Notes: generated by a model not told the origin, from the letters alone. A DNA stretch of 64,000 nucleotides from Paenibacillus sp. FSL R7-0345 (GCF_038595055.1 NZ_CP152002.1:4632501-4696500), one strand, 5' to 3'; shown: positions 43,223-51,695, counted from the first letter of the stretch. A program made the numbers and translations.

Positions 43223-43480
43223 TTACTTCTTAATGGCCTTGATTGCCCGTTGTTCATCATCTTTACTTACAAACAGCTCATGTCTGGATGACAGGTTGCC
43301 TCCATAATGATTACGGCTGGAAATGACGCGCATCCCTCCGTTAATTTTGGAGCGGTGCCGGATGCCTGCCGCACTAAGGCGGTTCTTGATGACGAAATAT
43401 TCCCTTTGGTCAAAAGTCGTATAGAGCAGCGTCCGTTCCGGCGGTATGAAGAAATGCAGTAGGCTTCTGGCAATTCCCAT
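43223..43480 (-). CDS. Small protein of unknown function
   Basis: 85 residues from an ATG with GGGAGGGAG upstream. The sequence (TTFDQREYFVIKNRLSAAGIRHRSK, then LFVSKDDEQRAIKAI) has the alternating beta-alpha-beta pattern of DUF2007-like domains, where a short protein binds other proteins. The assignment is tentative. Confidence 0.6.
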   Translation of the reverse strand: MGIARSLLHFFIPPERTLLYTTFDQREYFVIKNRLSAAGIRHRSKINGGMRVISSRNHYGGNLSSRHELFVSKDDEQRAIKAIKK

Positions 43481-43520
43481 CCATGCTCCCTCCCGTCTGT
43501 GCTGTTCCAAGATTAAGCCA

Positions 43521-44045
43521 CTACACCTGATTCAGGTACCGCTCCTGCAGAATATTCATGTGATGTCTTTCATGTCCGGTAATCATGCAGGCCTGGGCTC
43601 TGACTGTCACGGGAACCGAATAGAAATTACCAGCCCGGGTCCAGACGTCATCCGCCAGGCTCTCCAGCAGCGCCAGTGTGGATTCCCGGACAATCCGGTA
43701 ATGCAGCACCAGCTGCTTCAGCGTGAAGCGGTCAAAATTTCCGGCGGCAACATAATCCTTCTCTTCATAACCCGGCAGCGGTGCCTGCTCGCCTCTGGCA
43801 AAACAGAGCAGCCGGTAAGACATAATGCGGTCATTATCGGTCAGGTGTCCGACCATCTCCTTGATGCTCCACTTCTCCGGCGCGTATCTGTAATTCCCCT
43901 GTTCTTCGCTGAGCCCGTCCAGCAGTGCAAAAACCTCCTTGGACTGCTCACGGAGAATTGTGACGATGTCGCCTTCCGGCGGCACTTGAGAGATATAAGC
44001 CTCCTGAAATTCCATATACTCGCCTTGCTCTGGACGCTGGTTCAT
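43521..44045 (-). CDS. DinB/YfiT-like putative metalloprotein
   Basis: 174 residues from the ATG that gives MNQRPEQ, preceded by GAGAGGGG; a GTG 18 nt earlier lies within that ribosome binding region. The DinB four-helix pattern is shown by WSIKEMVGHLTDNDRIMSYRL and the late GHERHHMNILQERY, whose histidines form the metal site. Members include thiol transferases and hydrolases; the role here is unknown. Confidence 0.82.
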   Translation of the reverse strand: MNQRPEQGEYMEFQEAYISQVPPEGDIVTILREQSKEVFALLDGLSEEQGNYRYAPEKWSIKEMVGHLTDNDRIMSYRLLCFARGEQAPLPGYEEKDYVAAGNFDRFTLKQLVLHYRIVRESTLALLESLADDVWTRAGNFYSVPVTVRAQACMITGHERHHMNILQERYLNQV

Positions 44046-44103
44046 ATAAACTGCCCCTCTCACCTAAAATAATGAATTTTTTGTTGATTTGTGTAAATCT
44101 CTA

Positions 44104-44132
44104 TTGTTGTATTTTAGTATATTATGTATAAT
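44104..44132 (+). promoter_or_regulatory. Strong sigma-A promoter of the Agr-like operon, with a direct repeat
   Basis: TTGTTG (44104-44109), 17-nt spacer, perfect TATAAT (44127-44132), 26 nt before the TTG start. A second TTGTTG with the same AT-rich flank lies 23 bp upstream (44081-44086). Two direct repeats about two helical turns apart, one overlapping the -35, resemble a LytTR binding layout. Confidence 0.7.
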
Positions 44133-44158
44133 ATTTGCAAGAATAAGGAAGAGTCAAC

Positions 44159-44845
44159 TTGTTCACCGGGAGTGTCGGCATGCTGGAATTTGGGCTTTAT
44201 ATGATCTTTTCTGGAATGGAAACATTCGCGATGTTTTTCTTAGCTTTCAGTTTATTTAAAATTGATATCTACCCTATTGAAATGATATTCGCAGGTCTTA
44301 TCATGGCCTTCTTTTCCTTTGTAATCAGGGTTAATTATCAATGGGTAGAAGCAGATATCATTGTGCAGTACGCTCTAATGTTTTGCTTCTTCTGGATGTT
44401 ATTTAGAATACATATGTTTTATGCAGCAATATTAACCGGCATGATTTATCAGGCTTATACTTTCGTTCAAATTGTCTTTATTATATTGTTTCAAAAGATA
44501 GGTTTCTTTTCAACACATACCTTTTATGGCATTGATGTCAGTGCCTATTTTATGCAGCTATTAACTGCAGCTACTATTATTAGTATAGGGCATTACATAT
44601 CAAAAAGGCGTAAGGGATTTGATTTTGTTCCAGACAAGCCCAACGGATTAATTAAAGTAAGCAAACGTGAGAAGCTCTTGTTTATCCTGAATCTTCCCAC
44701 TGCCGCGATTCTGATCTCTATTATGTATCTTTTTAACTCCAGATATTTCTTGGCTGTACCTCTAATATATGCTTTTCTGCTTTCTTGTTATATATATCTA
44801 TCCTATGCAAAGGACAGATCCGAAGATGAATATACTAAGTCATAA
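44159..44845 (+). CDS. Seven-helix membrane protein, AgrC sensor-like but without kinase domain
   Basis: 228 residues (TTG start with AAGGA upstream; an ATG at 44180 with GGGAG is an alternative). About seven hydrophobic helices fill the protein; one hydrophilic stretch (about 152-178, KRRKGFDFVPDKPNG) lies between helices 5 and 6. There is no DHp or HATPase segment; the frame ends cleanly and overlaps agrB by 20 nt. It resembles the membrane sensor half of AgrC by topology and position only. It may sense the peptide and hold or release the LytTR protein encoded downstream, as membrane inhibitors do in LytTR regulatory systems. Confidence 0.65.
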   Translation: MFTGSVGMLEFGLYMIFSGMETFAMFFLAFSLFKIDIYPIEMIFAGLIMAFFSFVIRVNYQWVEADIIVQYALMFCFFWMLFRIHMFYAAILTGMIYQAYTFVQIVFIILFQKIGFFSTHTFYGIDVSAYFMQLLTAATIISIGHYISKRRKGFDFVPDKPNGLIKVSKREKLLFILNLPTAAILISIMYLFNSRYFLAVPLIYAFLLSCYIYLSYAKDRSEDEYTKS

Positions 44846-45353
44846 GCTCGCATTAGCAATTAAACAAGCGAACCCTCAAGAAACCAGTTCAGTTGAAGTC
44901 ATGCAGTATGCCCTGAACATTATTCTGAACAGTCTGCTGATCGTCATTATCTCACTGCTGATCGGCTGGTTTACAGGGAAGCTTCCTGGTACTGCTCTTT
45001 CTCTGAGCTGCTTTGCTGTATTAAGATTTTTCAGCGGAGGAAGACATTTAAAAACAGCTGCTGCGTGCAATCTTTTCTCCATCAGCTTATGCTCCCTGCT
45101 ACCTCATATTTCGTATCTAATCCAGGATCAATTATGGATATATACAGCTTCATCTTTAATTTTAATGCTAATCTTCGCTCCAAATCCTGACGTTAATGCT
45201 CAGATTCCGCTTCATTGGTATCGATGGATGAAGCTGGCTTCTGTCATAATGGTCACTTCCAATTTTTTCATTTCTTCGTCTGTCATTGGATTGGCCTTTT
45301 TGGCCCAGTCCTTAACAGTAATCACCTTTAAGAACAGGAGGAGTCTACAATGA
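44826..45353 (+). CDS. agrB: AgrB-type accessory gene regulator protease
   Basis: 175 residues from the ATG giving MNILSHKLALAIKQ. The AgrB motif RFFSGGRHLKTAAAC supplies the catalytic His74 and Cys81, followed by further membrane helices. AgrB cuts and cyclises an AgrD pro-peptide at the membrane. It overlaps the upstream gene by 20 nt and the downstream pro-peptide gene by 4 nt (ATGA), so the three are translationally coupled. Confidence 0.88.
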   Translation: MNILSHKLALAIKQANPQETSSVEVMQYALNIILNSLLIVIISLLIGWFTGKLPGTALSLSCFAVLRFFSGGRHLKTAAACNLFSISLCSLLPHISYLIQDQLWIYTASSLILMLIFAPNPDVNAQIPLHWYRWMKLASVIMVTSNFFISSSVIGLAFLAQSLTVITFKNRRSLQ

Positions 45354-45469
45354 AGAAAACAATCGCACGCTATGCTTCCAAATCCTTAACTTCATCCGCA
45401 CGCTTTTTTTCAACAGTATTGAAACCTTGGGCTCACAGCCCAGAAGCACCGCAAGAACTCCGTAAGTAA
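45350..45469 (+). CDS. agrD: AgrD-like cyclic lactone autoinducer pro-peptide
   Basis: 39 residues (MKKTIARYASKSLTSSARFF and on), too short for ordinary gene finders. The ATG follows AGGAGGAG 9 nt upstream and overlaps the agrB stop. The amphipathic N-terminus and the acidic C-terminal recognition segment SPEAPQELRK match AgrD pro-peptides (PEVPKEL in Staphylococcus). There is no cysteine, so the ring would be a lactone through Ser or Thr; Ser21 or Thr22 in FSTVLKPWAH are the best candidates. The mature peptide is inferred. Confidence 0.82.
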   Translation: MKKTIARYASKSLTSSARFFSTVLKPWAHSPEAPQELRK

Positions 45470-45490
45470 TCCAACAAGGATGGGGAAAAC

Positions 45491-45820
45491 ATGCGTGTCT
45501 TACATAACGACGGTTCTTCCCTGGACATCAGGGAGGAAGACATATTGTATTTTTCCAGCTATAAAAATGCAATATTCGTCCATACGAAAGAAGGCGAGTT
45601 TGTTTTCCCCACTACTCTTTCCGATCTGCTGATTGCTTATAAGGGTAAAGGATTCGAACGCCTTGACCGTAACAACGTCGTTAGCCTTAACAAGGTGAAC
45701 GCGTACGATGCCGAGCGCAAAATCGTCCACTTCACTGAGGGTGAACAGTTTGCCACTGTATCAGAGTCCAATGAACCCCGTATCAAGCGGTTTCTTGCTG
45801 CAGAGGAATCAGCGGATTGA
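45491..45820 (+). CDS. Stand-alone LytTR DNA-binding protein
   Basis: 109 residues, almost entirely a LytTR domain: IREEDILYFSSYKNAIFVHTKEGEFVFPTTLSDL, then GFERLDRNNVVSLNKVNAYD. AgrA-type regulators have a receiver domain before LytTR; here none is present and the ATG with AAGGATGGGG upstream fixes the short form. It is the probable output of the Agr-like operon. Control could be through the membrane protein, dimerisation or amount. Confidence 0.85.
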   Translation: MRVLHNDGSSLDIREEDILYFSSYKNAIFVHTKEGEFVFPTTLSDLLIAYKGKGFERLDRNNVVSLNKVNAYDAERKIVHFTEGEQFATVSESNEPRIKRFLAAEESAD

Positions 45821-45851
45821 ATGAGTTGCTGTATGCTTAACCTTCTTCACC

Positions 45852-45884
45852 ATCCCGGTATCGATTTGGATACCGGGATTTTTG
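45852..45884 (+). terminator. Intrinsic terminator of the Agr-like operon
   Basis: A perfect 11-bp stem (ATCCCGGTATC and GATACCGGGAT) is followed by TTTTTG. Confidence 0.9.
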
Positions 45885-45902
45885 ACGATAAAACGGCCAA
45901 AT

Positions 45903-46005
45903 ATTATGACATAATCACCATGTTCTGTAAAGAGTAATTCGCAGGGTGAATGACAGGAGACGGTTTTCCTTCCAAATGGTACCATTTAAAGTAGTTAGCT
46001 ATAAT
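45903..46005 (+). promoter_or_regulatory. sda promoter region with two palindromes
   Basis: TATAAT at 46000-46005 is a likely -10, 34 nt before the ATG. A perfect 14-bp palindrome AAATGGTACCATTT (45974-45987) covers the -35 position, and ATTATGACATAAT (45903-45915) is a second perfect palindrome. No clear -35 or DnaA box (TTATNCACA) is seen, although B. subtilis sda is DnaA-controlled. Confidence 0.5.
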
Positions 46006-46038
46006 TTGGATCATTATACCTATTGATGGAGGAATCTA

Positions 46039-46221
46039 ATGGATCATTATTTTCATCCTTCTCCGCGCCCCTCATCTCTCGAACTACTATCTGACGAGCA
46101 GCTACTGAACATCTACGAATTGGCGGTGGAGGCTAAGGCTTCGCCTGATTTTATTGAAATAATCATGAATATTCTGACTGGAAGAGATTTGATCCCTTCT
46201 TCAAATCATTTGGATGCATGA
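46039..46221 (+). CDS. sda: Sda-type sporulation kinase inhibitor
   Basis: 60 residues. The core LSDEQLLNIYELAVEAKASPDFIEIIMNIL matches the Sda helical hairpin (B. subtilis: [20 protein letters not shown] and on). It is longer than B. subtilis Sda (46 residues) at the N-terminus. Sda binds the dimerisation helix of sporulation kinases and blocks autophosphorylation, holding Spo0A off. The ATG has GGAGGAATCTA. It lies between the Agr-like operon and the surface-sugar genes, 6 kb from spo0A. Confidence 0.82.
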   Translation: MDHYFHPSPRPSSLELLSDEQLLNIYELAVEAKASPDFIEIIMNILTGRDLIPSSNHLDA

Positions 46222-46284
46222 GCTCAATAAGAATATCAGGATACTTCTACATATATTGTTGTCACAGTGCATATTTCCCGCAAT

Positions 46285-46325
46285 GCAAAAGCCATCCTCT
46301 TCTTTAGAAGGGATGGCTTTTGTGC
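46285..46325. terminator. Bidirectional terminator after sda
   Basis: AAAAGCCATCC and GGATGGCTTTT form an 11-bp stem suitable for both strands. Confidence 0.82.
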
Positions 46326-46355
46326 AGGACCGGCTAATTCCAGTCCCATGTACTG

Positions 46356-46664
46356 CTATTCAATAACTTCTGTCTTGAACACATTGTCCAATTTGCCGCC
46401 AAGTCTTTTCTTCAGCGGTACTTTGATGTCACGGCTCAATTCCTTGAAGAAGGTATCCACATCACAGTTCACATTCTGCGCCATGACAACGACCGTTCCG
46501 TCTGCCACGATATTGTTGTTGACTTCATGCGGTACATCAACCTCAATGTCGTACTTCTTGGTCAAAGTCTTCAGGTAACGCGCAAAAATTTCTAGCAGCT
46601 CATCGTTGCTGAAATTTTCAACCGCCACTTTTCCCTTTGGAGTAAATTTAACGTTAATTCTCAT
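46356..46664 (-). CDS. Conserved-looking hypothetical protein
   Basis: 102 residues from the ATG giving MRINVKFTPKGKVAVENF, with AAAGGGGAG upstream; a longer frame to 46754 lacks a ribosome binding site. It is a mixed alpha-beta protein without signal peptide or known motif. It stands alone between the sda terminator and a terminator at 46.9 kb. Confidence 0.65.
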   Translation of the reverse strand: MRINVKFTPKGKVAVENFSNDELLEIFARYLKTLTKKYDIEVDVPHEVNNNIVADGTVVVMAQNVNCDVDTFFKELSRDIKVPLKKRLGGKLDNVFKTEVIE

Positions 46665-46884
46665 TCGTGGACTCCCCTTTTCTGTCGAACCATTTTTTGT
46701 TAGCTTATGGATCAGGATGAATAGATGGCTGCAAGAAAGGGCAACATTATTCATTTTGATAACTGGCGCGTTGAATACTCTGTAAGAATATCTTTCACAA
46801 CTTTTTTTAATACCATACAGCCCCGTCTGAATTCAACTGCAATGATGACGCCCATGAGGAACACATCTACTACTATCATAACAC

Positions 46885-46930
46885 AAAAATAAAACACTCC
46901 TCCATTGGATTTTCATTTCCAATAAAGGAG
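46885..46930 (-). terminator. Terminator after the glycosyltransferase gene
   Basis: Minus strand CTCC-TATTGGA pairs with TCCAATG-GGAG, followed by TGTTTTATTTTTG. Confidence 0.65.
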
Positions 46931-46950
46931 CGGCGGAAAAAGAGGCAGAA

Positions 46951-47955
46951 TTAGCCTATTTTATTGTTTCTTAGTACCACAAAAGCAAATTTGAATAAAT
47001 GGGCATATAGCCGTTTGTTGAAGAACAGCAGGCTGATGCTCATTTTATTTTTGAAGCCGAGGGTGTTGTCCTGGAAGAACGGATTGATATTGTTTTTGAG
47101 AAAACCAATGAATTCCTCGCAGCGCTCATCATTTACCTTCATGCCTTTTTTAATGTAATAATTGTAGTAATTAAAGCCGTACTCCACTACATCATCCAGA
47201 TACTGCTTGGATATATCATGATAAGCGGTATTTTTCCCTTCAGACTTGAGATCGTTATACCGGTCAATTACAGCCAGATAGTAGTTATAGAAGCTGTTAT
47301 CATCCCATACCTGCGTAATACTGCCGCCTCTTTGCAGATAATAATACTTCGGGTCCCAGACGCGGACGGACTTATTGGCGTGTTTGAACAGGAAGTACAT
47401 GGCCCACAGATCCTCATAAATTTTACCGACCGGGAAGCGGAGACTTTCAAACAGCTCTCTTTTGAACAGCTTGTTCCATAAATAGCTTTGAATTTCAACA
47501 TCCTCGACGATTTTTTGCACACCTTCCACATTGCTGTAAATAATTTCGCCTTCAAAATATTCGTACAGCGGTTCGGTTGAATCATCTGTCACAACATAAT
47601 GACCACAGATAGAAATATCAGCGTCATGCTTTTCACTTAAGTTGTACAAGAGCTCAAACATGTCGTGGGCCAGCCAGTCGTCACTATCTGCGAACCCGAT
47701 ATATTTGCCTCTGGCAATATCAAGACCGCAGTTTCTGGCTTCCGAGACACCGCCGTTCTTTTTGTGAATGACACGCACCCTGCTATCCTGACTTGCATAA
47801 TGGTCACAGATCTGAGGGGATTTGTCCGGAGAGCCGTCGTTAATCAAAATCAACTCAAAGTCCGTAAAGGTCTGCGCCAGTATCGACTCGATACACTTTG
47901 GCAAATAGTCAGCTACATTATACACCGGAACAATAATACTGATTTGCGGTTCCAT
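46951..47955 (-). CDS. Family 2 glycosyltransferase
   Basis: 334 residues. GT-A fold with ISIIVPVYNVADYLPKCIESI, NDGSPDKS (Asp40 for the nucleotide) and the metal-binding FADSDDW at about 89-94. It transfers a sugar from a nucleotide donor to a growing polysaccharide. It is encoded 20 bp after the flippase gene, so both probably serve one surface glycan. This pair without polymerase or other transferases is a very small locus. Confidence 0.88.
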   Translation of the reverse strand: MEPQISIIVPVYNVADYLPKCIESILAQTFTDFELILINDGSPDKSPQICDHYASQDSRVRVIHKKNGGVSEARNCGLDIARGKYIGFADSDDWLAHDMFELLYNLSEKHDADISICGHYVVTDDSTEPLYEYFEGEIIYSNVEGVQKIVEDVEIQSYLWNKLFKRELFESLRFPVGKIYEDLWAMYFLFKHANKSVRVWDPKYYYLQRGGSITQVWDDNSFYNYYLAVIDRYNDLKSEGKNTAYHDISKQYLDDVVEYGFNYYNYYIKKGMKVNDERCEEFIGFLKNNINPFFQDNTLGFKNKMSISLLFFNKRLYAHLFKFAFVVLRNNKIG

Positions 47956-47975
47956 TCTTATACCCCCATATTCCT

Positions 47976-49508
47976 TTAGTATTGCCGTCCTGCTTTGCGT
48001 ATTTTGAATTTGGCGAGGAGCGGACTAAGCATTTCCTGCAGCATGTCGGTATCCGATCTGCTCGACCAGAGACCTGCTATAAAAAACAGCGGGACCAGCG
48101 TAACCGATAATACGGCAGCGTCTAAAATGAACATTACGTATGAATGCGGAGTAACCATAAAATCAAATTGTTTTGTCACGGCAATGATAATAACGGCAAC
48201 GAGCAGATTAATAATCCACTTTTTGTAGGTGATCCAGGAATTTCTCTTCAATAATTTGCTGTTAGTGTACCATATTATATCAATTAGCCGGTAAGTTAAA
48301 GCGACCATGGTCCCAAACAGCACTCCGTAGGCGCCAAAAGGAAATACCAGTATCAAGGAGAGAACAAAGTTAATAGTTGTCTCCAGAATCGATCTCCACT
48401 GCGTTTTGCGGAAATGGCCGACGATATCAATCACCAGGTCAGAAGATAACCGGGCATTAAACAGCAGCTTCACCGCTGCAAACAACAAAGGCAGGAGCGT
48501 ATCAATATAATTGGTATCTTCGATTCCTGAAGTGTACAGCCTCATAAAAGGCAGGATTAAGATCGTAGTAATGGTCAGCAGGGCAAACACCAGCGAGATG
48601 TAGGATGATTCAAAGAGATTGAACATCTTGACGAACTTCGGAAAATTATTATTGTATTTTTGGCCTAAGGCGAATTTGAAGCTGTCACGAATGGTAAAGG
48701 TTACTCTCTCCACCACACCAAAGATCATATTGTACATCATATATACACTTACAACCTTCAGGTTTGTGAACAGGGTGAGCAGGACAACATCTGTATTCTT
48801 AAATACCAGATAAGACAGCTCGTGGATCAGAACGGAATTTTTTTGGCTGATGGCCTGATAATCCGGTGTAGTTTTAAAGTTGATCCATTTGTAGTGCTTT
48901 TTCATGTAAATCTGGTACACAATAATCTGAACAATGGTGATTACAAAATAAACGGCCTGAACGACAATAATATCAAAGCCATTCAGCATTAAAACGATAC
49001 GGATGACGTTGTTGACAATCGTGGACAGCGCGGTTACGGAAGCCTCAATGTAGTTCTTGCCCTCAGCAAGCAGCAGAACTCTGAATTTTCCCTGAAAATA
49101 ATAATTCACCGCTCCGCCCAGCCCGCTCAATAATACAATAGCCATAACTGTGAAATTGCTGAAGCCTGAGCTGACAACAAGGGGATATCCGATCGAGATC
49201 AGGATGACCGCGATAAAATAGTACCAGCCTGTTTTGCGGTAATAAGACGAGGTTGCTGTGAGAATTTCGTTGATTTTGGACTGATCGTTATTTCCGATAT
49301 GCTTGTATAGAGCCTGTATGGAGGCGGCCCCTACACCTGCTTCCAGCAAAGATAGGTATGTAATAACCTGTACAACAGACGTGATCAGGCCATTAGCCTC
49401 CGAGCCATAGGTAAGGATGATTAACCGCGGGATATAGAACCCCAGTCCGATCACAATTAATTGGCTTAGAACACCGACCAATACATTTAATATGCTTTTT
49501 TTGGCCAT
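47976..49508 (-). CDS. Polysaccharide flippase, Wzx/MATE-like
   Basis: 510 residues, about 12-14 hydrophobic helices. It starts ILNVLVGVLSQLIVIGLGFYIPRLII and has YLSLLEAGVGAASIQALYKH, typical of oligosaccharide repeat-unit exporters. It would flip lipid-linked sugars outward. The ATG has GGGGAAAGAG upstream. The gene is AT-rich compared with the flanking core. Confidence 0.86.
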   Translation of the reverse strand: MAKKSILNVLVGVLSQLIVIGLGFYIPRLIILTYGSEANGLITSVVQVITYLSLLEAGVGAASIQALYKHIGNNDQSKINEILTATSSYYRKTGWYYFIAVILISIGYPLVVSSGFSNFTVMAIVLLSGLGGAVNYYFQGKFRVLLLAEGKNYIEASVTALSTIVNNVIRIVLMLNGFDIIVVQAVYFVITIVQIIVYQIYMKKHYKWINFKTTPDYQAISQKNSVLIHELSYLVFKNTDVVLLTLFTNLKVVSVYMMYNMIFGVVERVTFTIRDSFKFALGQKYNNNFPKFVKMFNLFESSYISLVFALLTITTILILPFMRLYTSGIEDTNYIDTLLPLLFAAVKLLFNARLSSDLVIDIVGHFRKTQWRSILETTINFVLSLILVFPFGAYGVLFGTMVALTYRLIDIIWYTNSKLLKRNSWITYKKWIINLLVAVIIIAVTKQFDFMVTPHSYVMFILDAAVLSVTLVPLFFIAGLWSSRSDTDMLQEMLSPLLAKFKIRKAGRQY

Positions 49509-49931
49509 CCGACTCTTTCCCCTTCACACTAATGTGATTGCTACAATGTATTGGTGTTCTTTTGAAACTTGCTGAACCTTTCATTTTTTACAATGATTAT
49601 ACACGTGTGATTCAACTTTTCTTGTCGAAAAATGTAATAGCCTTAAATTTAGATGCGCAAACGTTAAACCCATATGTATTTGCCCGGCTTGTATGCCTTG
49701 TATGTAGGGTAAACTGTTAAAAATACGCCGCTCCCCCTTGTTCATCTCATAATTAGCTGCTTTGTAATTAACCACTTTACGGCGGGGTAGAATCACTAGC
49801 CTGTGTCAGCATACCAAATTATTCTGAAATGAATTGCTGTTAGCTGAAAACAGTGTTATTCTAACAACTTGATGCTACTTTAAAAATCTTTAACAATTGT
49901 CAATATTCCAGTTATAAAGAAAGGTACCACT
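49509..49931. other. AT-rich intergenic region upstream of the ABC-F gene
   Basis: No gene is supported. For the plus strand TTGCTG (49834-49839), 17 nt, TATTCT (49857-49862) is a candidate ABC-F promoter. I looked for a leader peptide with attenuator, common before resistance-type ABC-F genes, and saw none that is convincing. Confidence 0.4.
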
Positions 49932-51674
49932 ATGATAAAAGTTGATAACTTATCCTTCTCGTTTCCGCAAAAAGAGCTATACAACAACATTACCTTTACG
50001 CTCGAAGAGGGGCAGCATTGCGCATTTATCGGGACAAGCGGCAGCGGGAAAAGCACACTGATCGATATCCTGATCGATCCGGAGAAATATTTGTATGATG
50101 GCCGGTTAGAGATCGATCCAACCTGCACAATCGGGTATGTAAGCCAGTTCTCACAACTGGACAAAGCGGAGGAAACAACCGTTTTTGAATATATAGGGGC
50201 AGCCTTTATTAAGATTCAAAATGAAATTAACGCTATTCTTACTGAAATGGAGACTTCCGCCGACATCGAGCCGTTGCTGGAACAATATCAGCTTGCCTTG
50301 GACGCGTTCGCATCCATTAACGGGGATGATTTTGAAAGTAATATTAATAAGAAGCTAAATCTGGCCAACCTCATGAAGCTGAAGGACCTCAAAGTATCCG
50401 AGCTGAGCGGCGGGGAATTCAAGCTTATCCAAGTCATGAAGGAAATGCTGAACAGTCCGGATCTGCTGATTATGGACGAGCCGGATGTATTTTTGGATTT
50501 TGAGAATCTAAATGCGCTTAAGAACCTTATCAATTCCCACAAAGGCATCCTGCTGGTCGTTACGCATAACCGCTACCTGCTGAATCATTGCTTCAACAAA
50601 ATCATTCACCTCGAAAACACGGAAATTCAGGAGTTTGACGGTCGGTACATTGATTATAATTTCTCCTTGCTTCAGACTAAAATCGAGGCTCAAGAGCTCG
50701 CTATCGCTGAAGAGGAAGAAATGAAGAGAAACGATACGATCATCGACAATCTTAGAGCGATCGCCACTTATAATTCAGAAGCCTCCAGAGGGAGAGCCTT
50801 AAAAGCCAGAGTGAGATTCCAGGAAAGACTTGAAGCGCGCAGAATTAAAGCTCCTTTCGTCGATATTAAGCAGCCGAAGATCTCTTTCGGTATGGAACAC
50901 GAGATTGAAGAAGACACCGTTGTTATAGAGGTTAAGGACTACGGTATTTCCTTTGATGAACTGCTTTTAGAAAATGTCAGCTTCGAAATCAAATCTAAGG
51001 ATAAAGTAGCCATCATCGGTCCAAACGGTACAGGAAAAACGACCTTACTCCGGGAGATTGTTAATAATCATCACGAATCCATTGAAATAAACCCTGATGT
51101 TAAAGTGGCATACTTATCCCAGCTTCAAGGCGAAGTCCTCAACGATTCGAATACAATGCTGGAAGAATTCATCGAGGCCGGGTTCAACACTTATGATGAG
51201 ATAAGATCGTATCTCTCAAACTATGGCTTTACTGGTGAAATCCTTACTCAAAAGATAGCAGCTCTATCCGGCGGAGAAAAAAACATGCTGCAATTAGCCA
51301 AGGTTTCAGCCAGCAAAGCCCACGTCCTGCTGCTGGATGAGCCGACAAGCCATTTGGACACCTATACCCAAATCGCGCTGGAGAAAGCAATTCAGGAGTA
51401 TAAGGGTGCCATTCTCATGATTTCTCATGACTTCTATTCTGTCGTAAACGGAATGGATTATGTCTTGATCATTGAGGATAAGACGGTCAGAAAAATGAGC
51501 ATGCGCAAATTCAGAAAGATGATTTATGCCAGCCATTTTGATAAGGACTATCTGGAAATGGAACAAAACAAAAAAGCGGTTGAAATGAAAATCGAACTGG
51601 CCCTGAAAGAAAAGAATTTTGAATTGGCTAAAGTATTGGCGGAAGAGCTCGAAGGGCTGATTAAGCTGCTGTAG
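49932..51674 (+). CDS. ABC-F family ATPase
   Basis: 580 residues, two ATPase domains without membrane helices. Domain 1: Walker A GTSGSGKST, signature LSGGEFKLIQV, Walker B LLIMDEPDVFLD. The P-site linker EMKRNDTIIDNLRAIATYNSE and RGRALKARVRFQERL follows. Domain 2: GPNGTGKTT, LSGGEKNMLQLAKV, LLLDEPTSHLD. ABC-F proteins act on the ribosome, some giving resistance to antibiotics bound near the exit tunnel. The signature helices are unusual in lacking the common QRxxLA pattern. Composition is AT-rich, which hints at acquisition. Resistance is possible but not shown. Confidence 0.86.
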   Translation: MIKVDNLSFSFPQKELYNNITFTLEEGQHCAFIGTSGSGKSTLIDILIDPEKYLYDGRLEIDPTCTIGYVSQFSQLDKAEETTVFEYIGAAFIKIQNEINAILTEMETSADIEPLLEQYQLALDAFASINGDDFESNINKKLNLANLMKLKDLKVSELSGGEFKLIQVMKEMLNSPDLLIMDEPDVFLDFENLNALKNLINSHKGILLVVTHNRYLLNHCFNKIIHLENTEIQEFDGRYIDYNFSLLQTKIEAQELAIAEEEEMKRNDTIIDNLRAIATYNSEASRGRALKARVRFQERLEARRIKAPFVDIKQPKISFGMEHEIEEDTVVIEVKDYGISFDELLLENVSFEIKSKDKVAIIGPNGTGKTTLLREIVNNHHESIEINPDVKVAYLSQLQGEVLNDSNTMLEEFIEAGFNTYDEIRSYLSNYGFTGEILTQKIAALSGGEKNMLQLAKVSASKAHVLLLDEPTSHLDTYTQIALEKAIQEYKGAILMISHDFYSVVNGMDYVLIIEDKTVRKMSMRKFRKMIYASHFDKDYLEMEQNKKAVEMKIELALKEKNFELAKVLAEELEGLIKLL

Positions 51675-51695
51675 AGGGGTTTAATTAGCGAAATA

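Noticed and set aside
44159..44845. Truncated AgrC gene (pseudogene) as explanation for the missing kinase
   Set aside because: The frame ends cleanly, overlaps agrB with an intact start, and no remnant of a kinase domain follows. A compact design is more likely, though loss in the past cannot be excluded.
49581..49796. 71-codon minus-strand frame upstream of the flippase
   Set aside because: No ribosome binding site, AT-rich intergenic context, no recognisable sequence.
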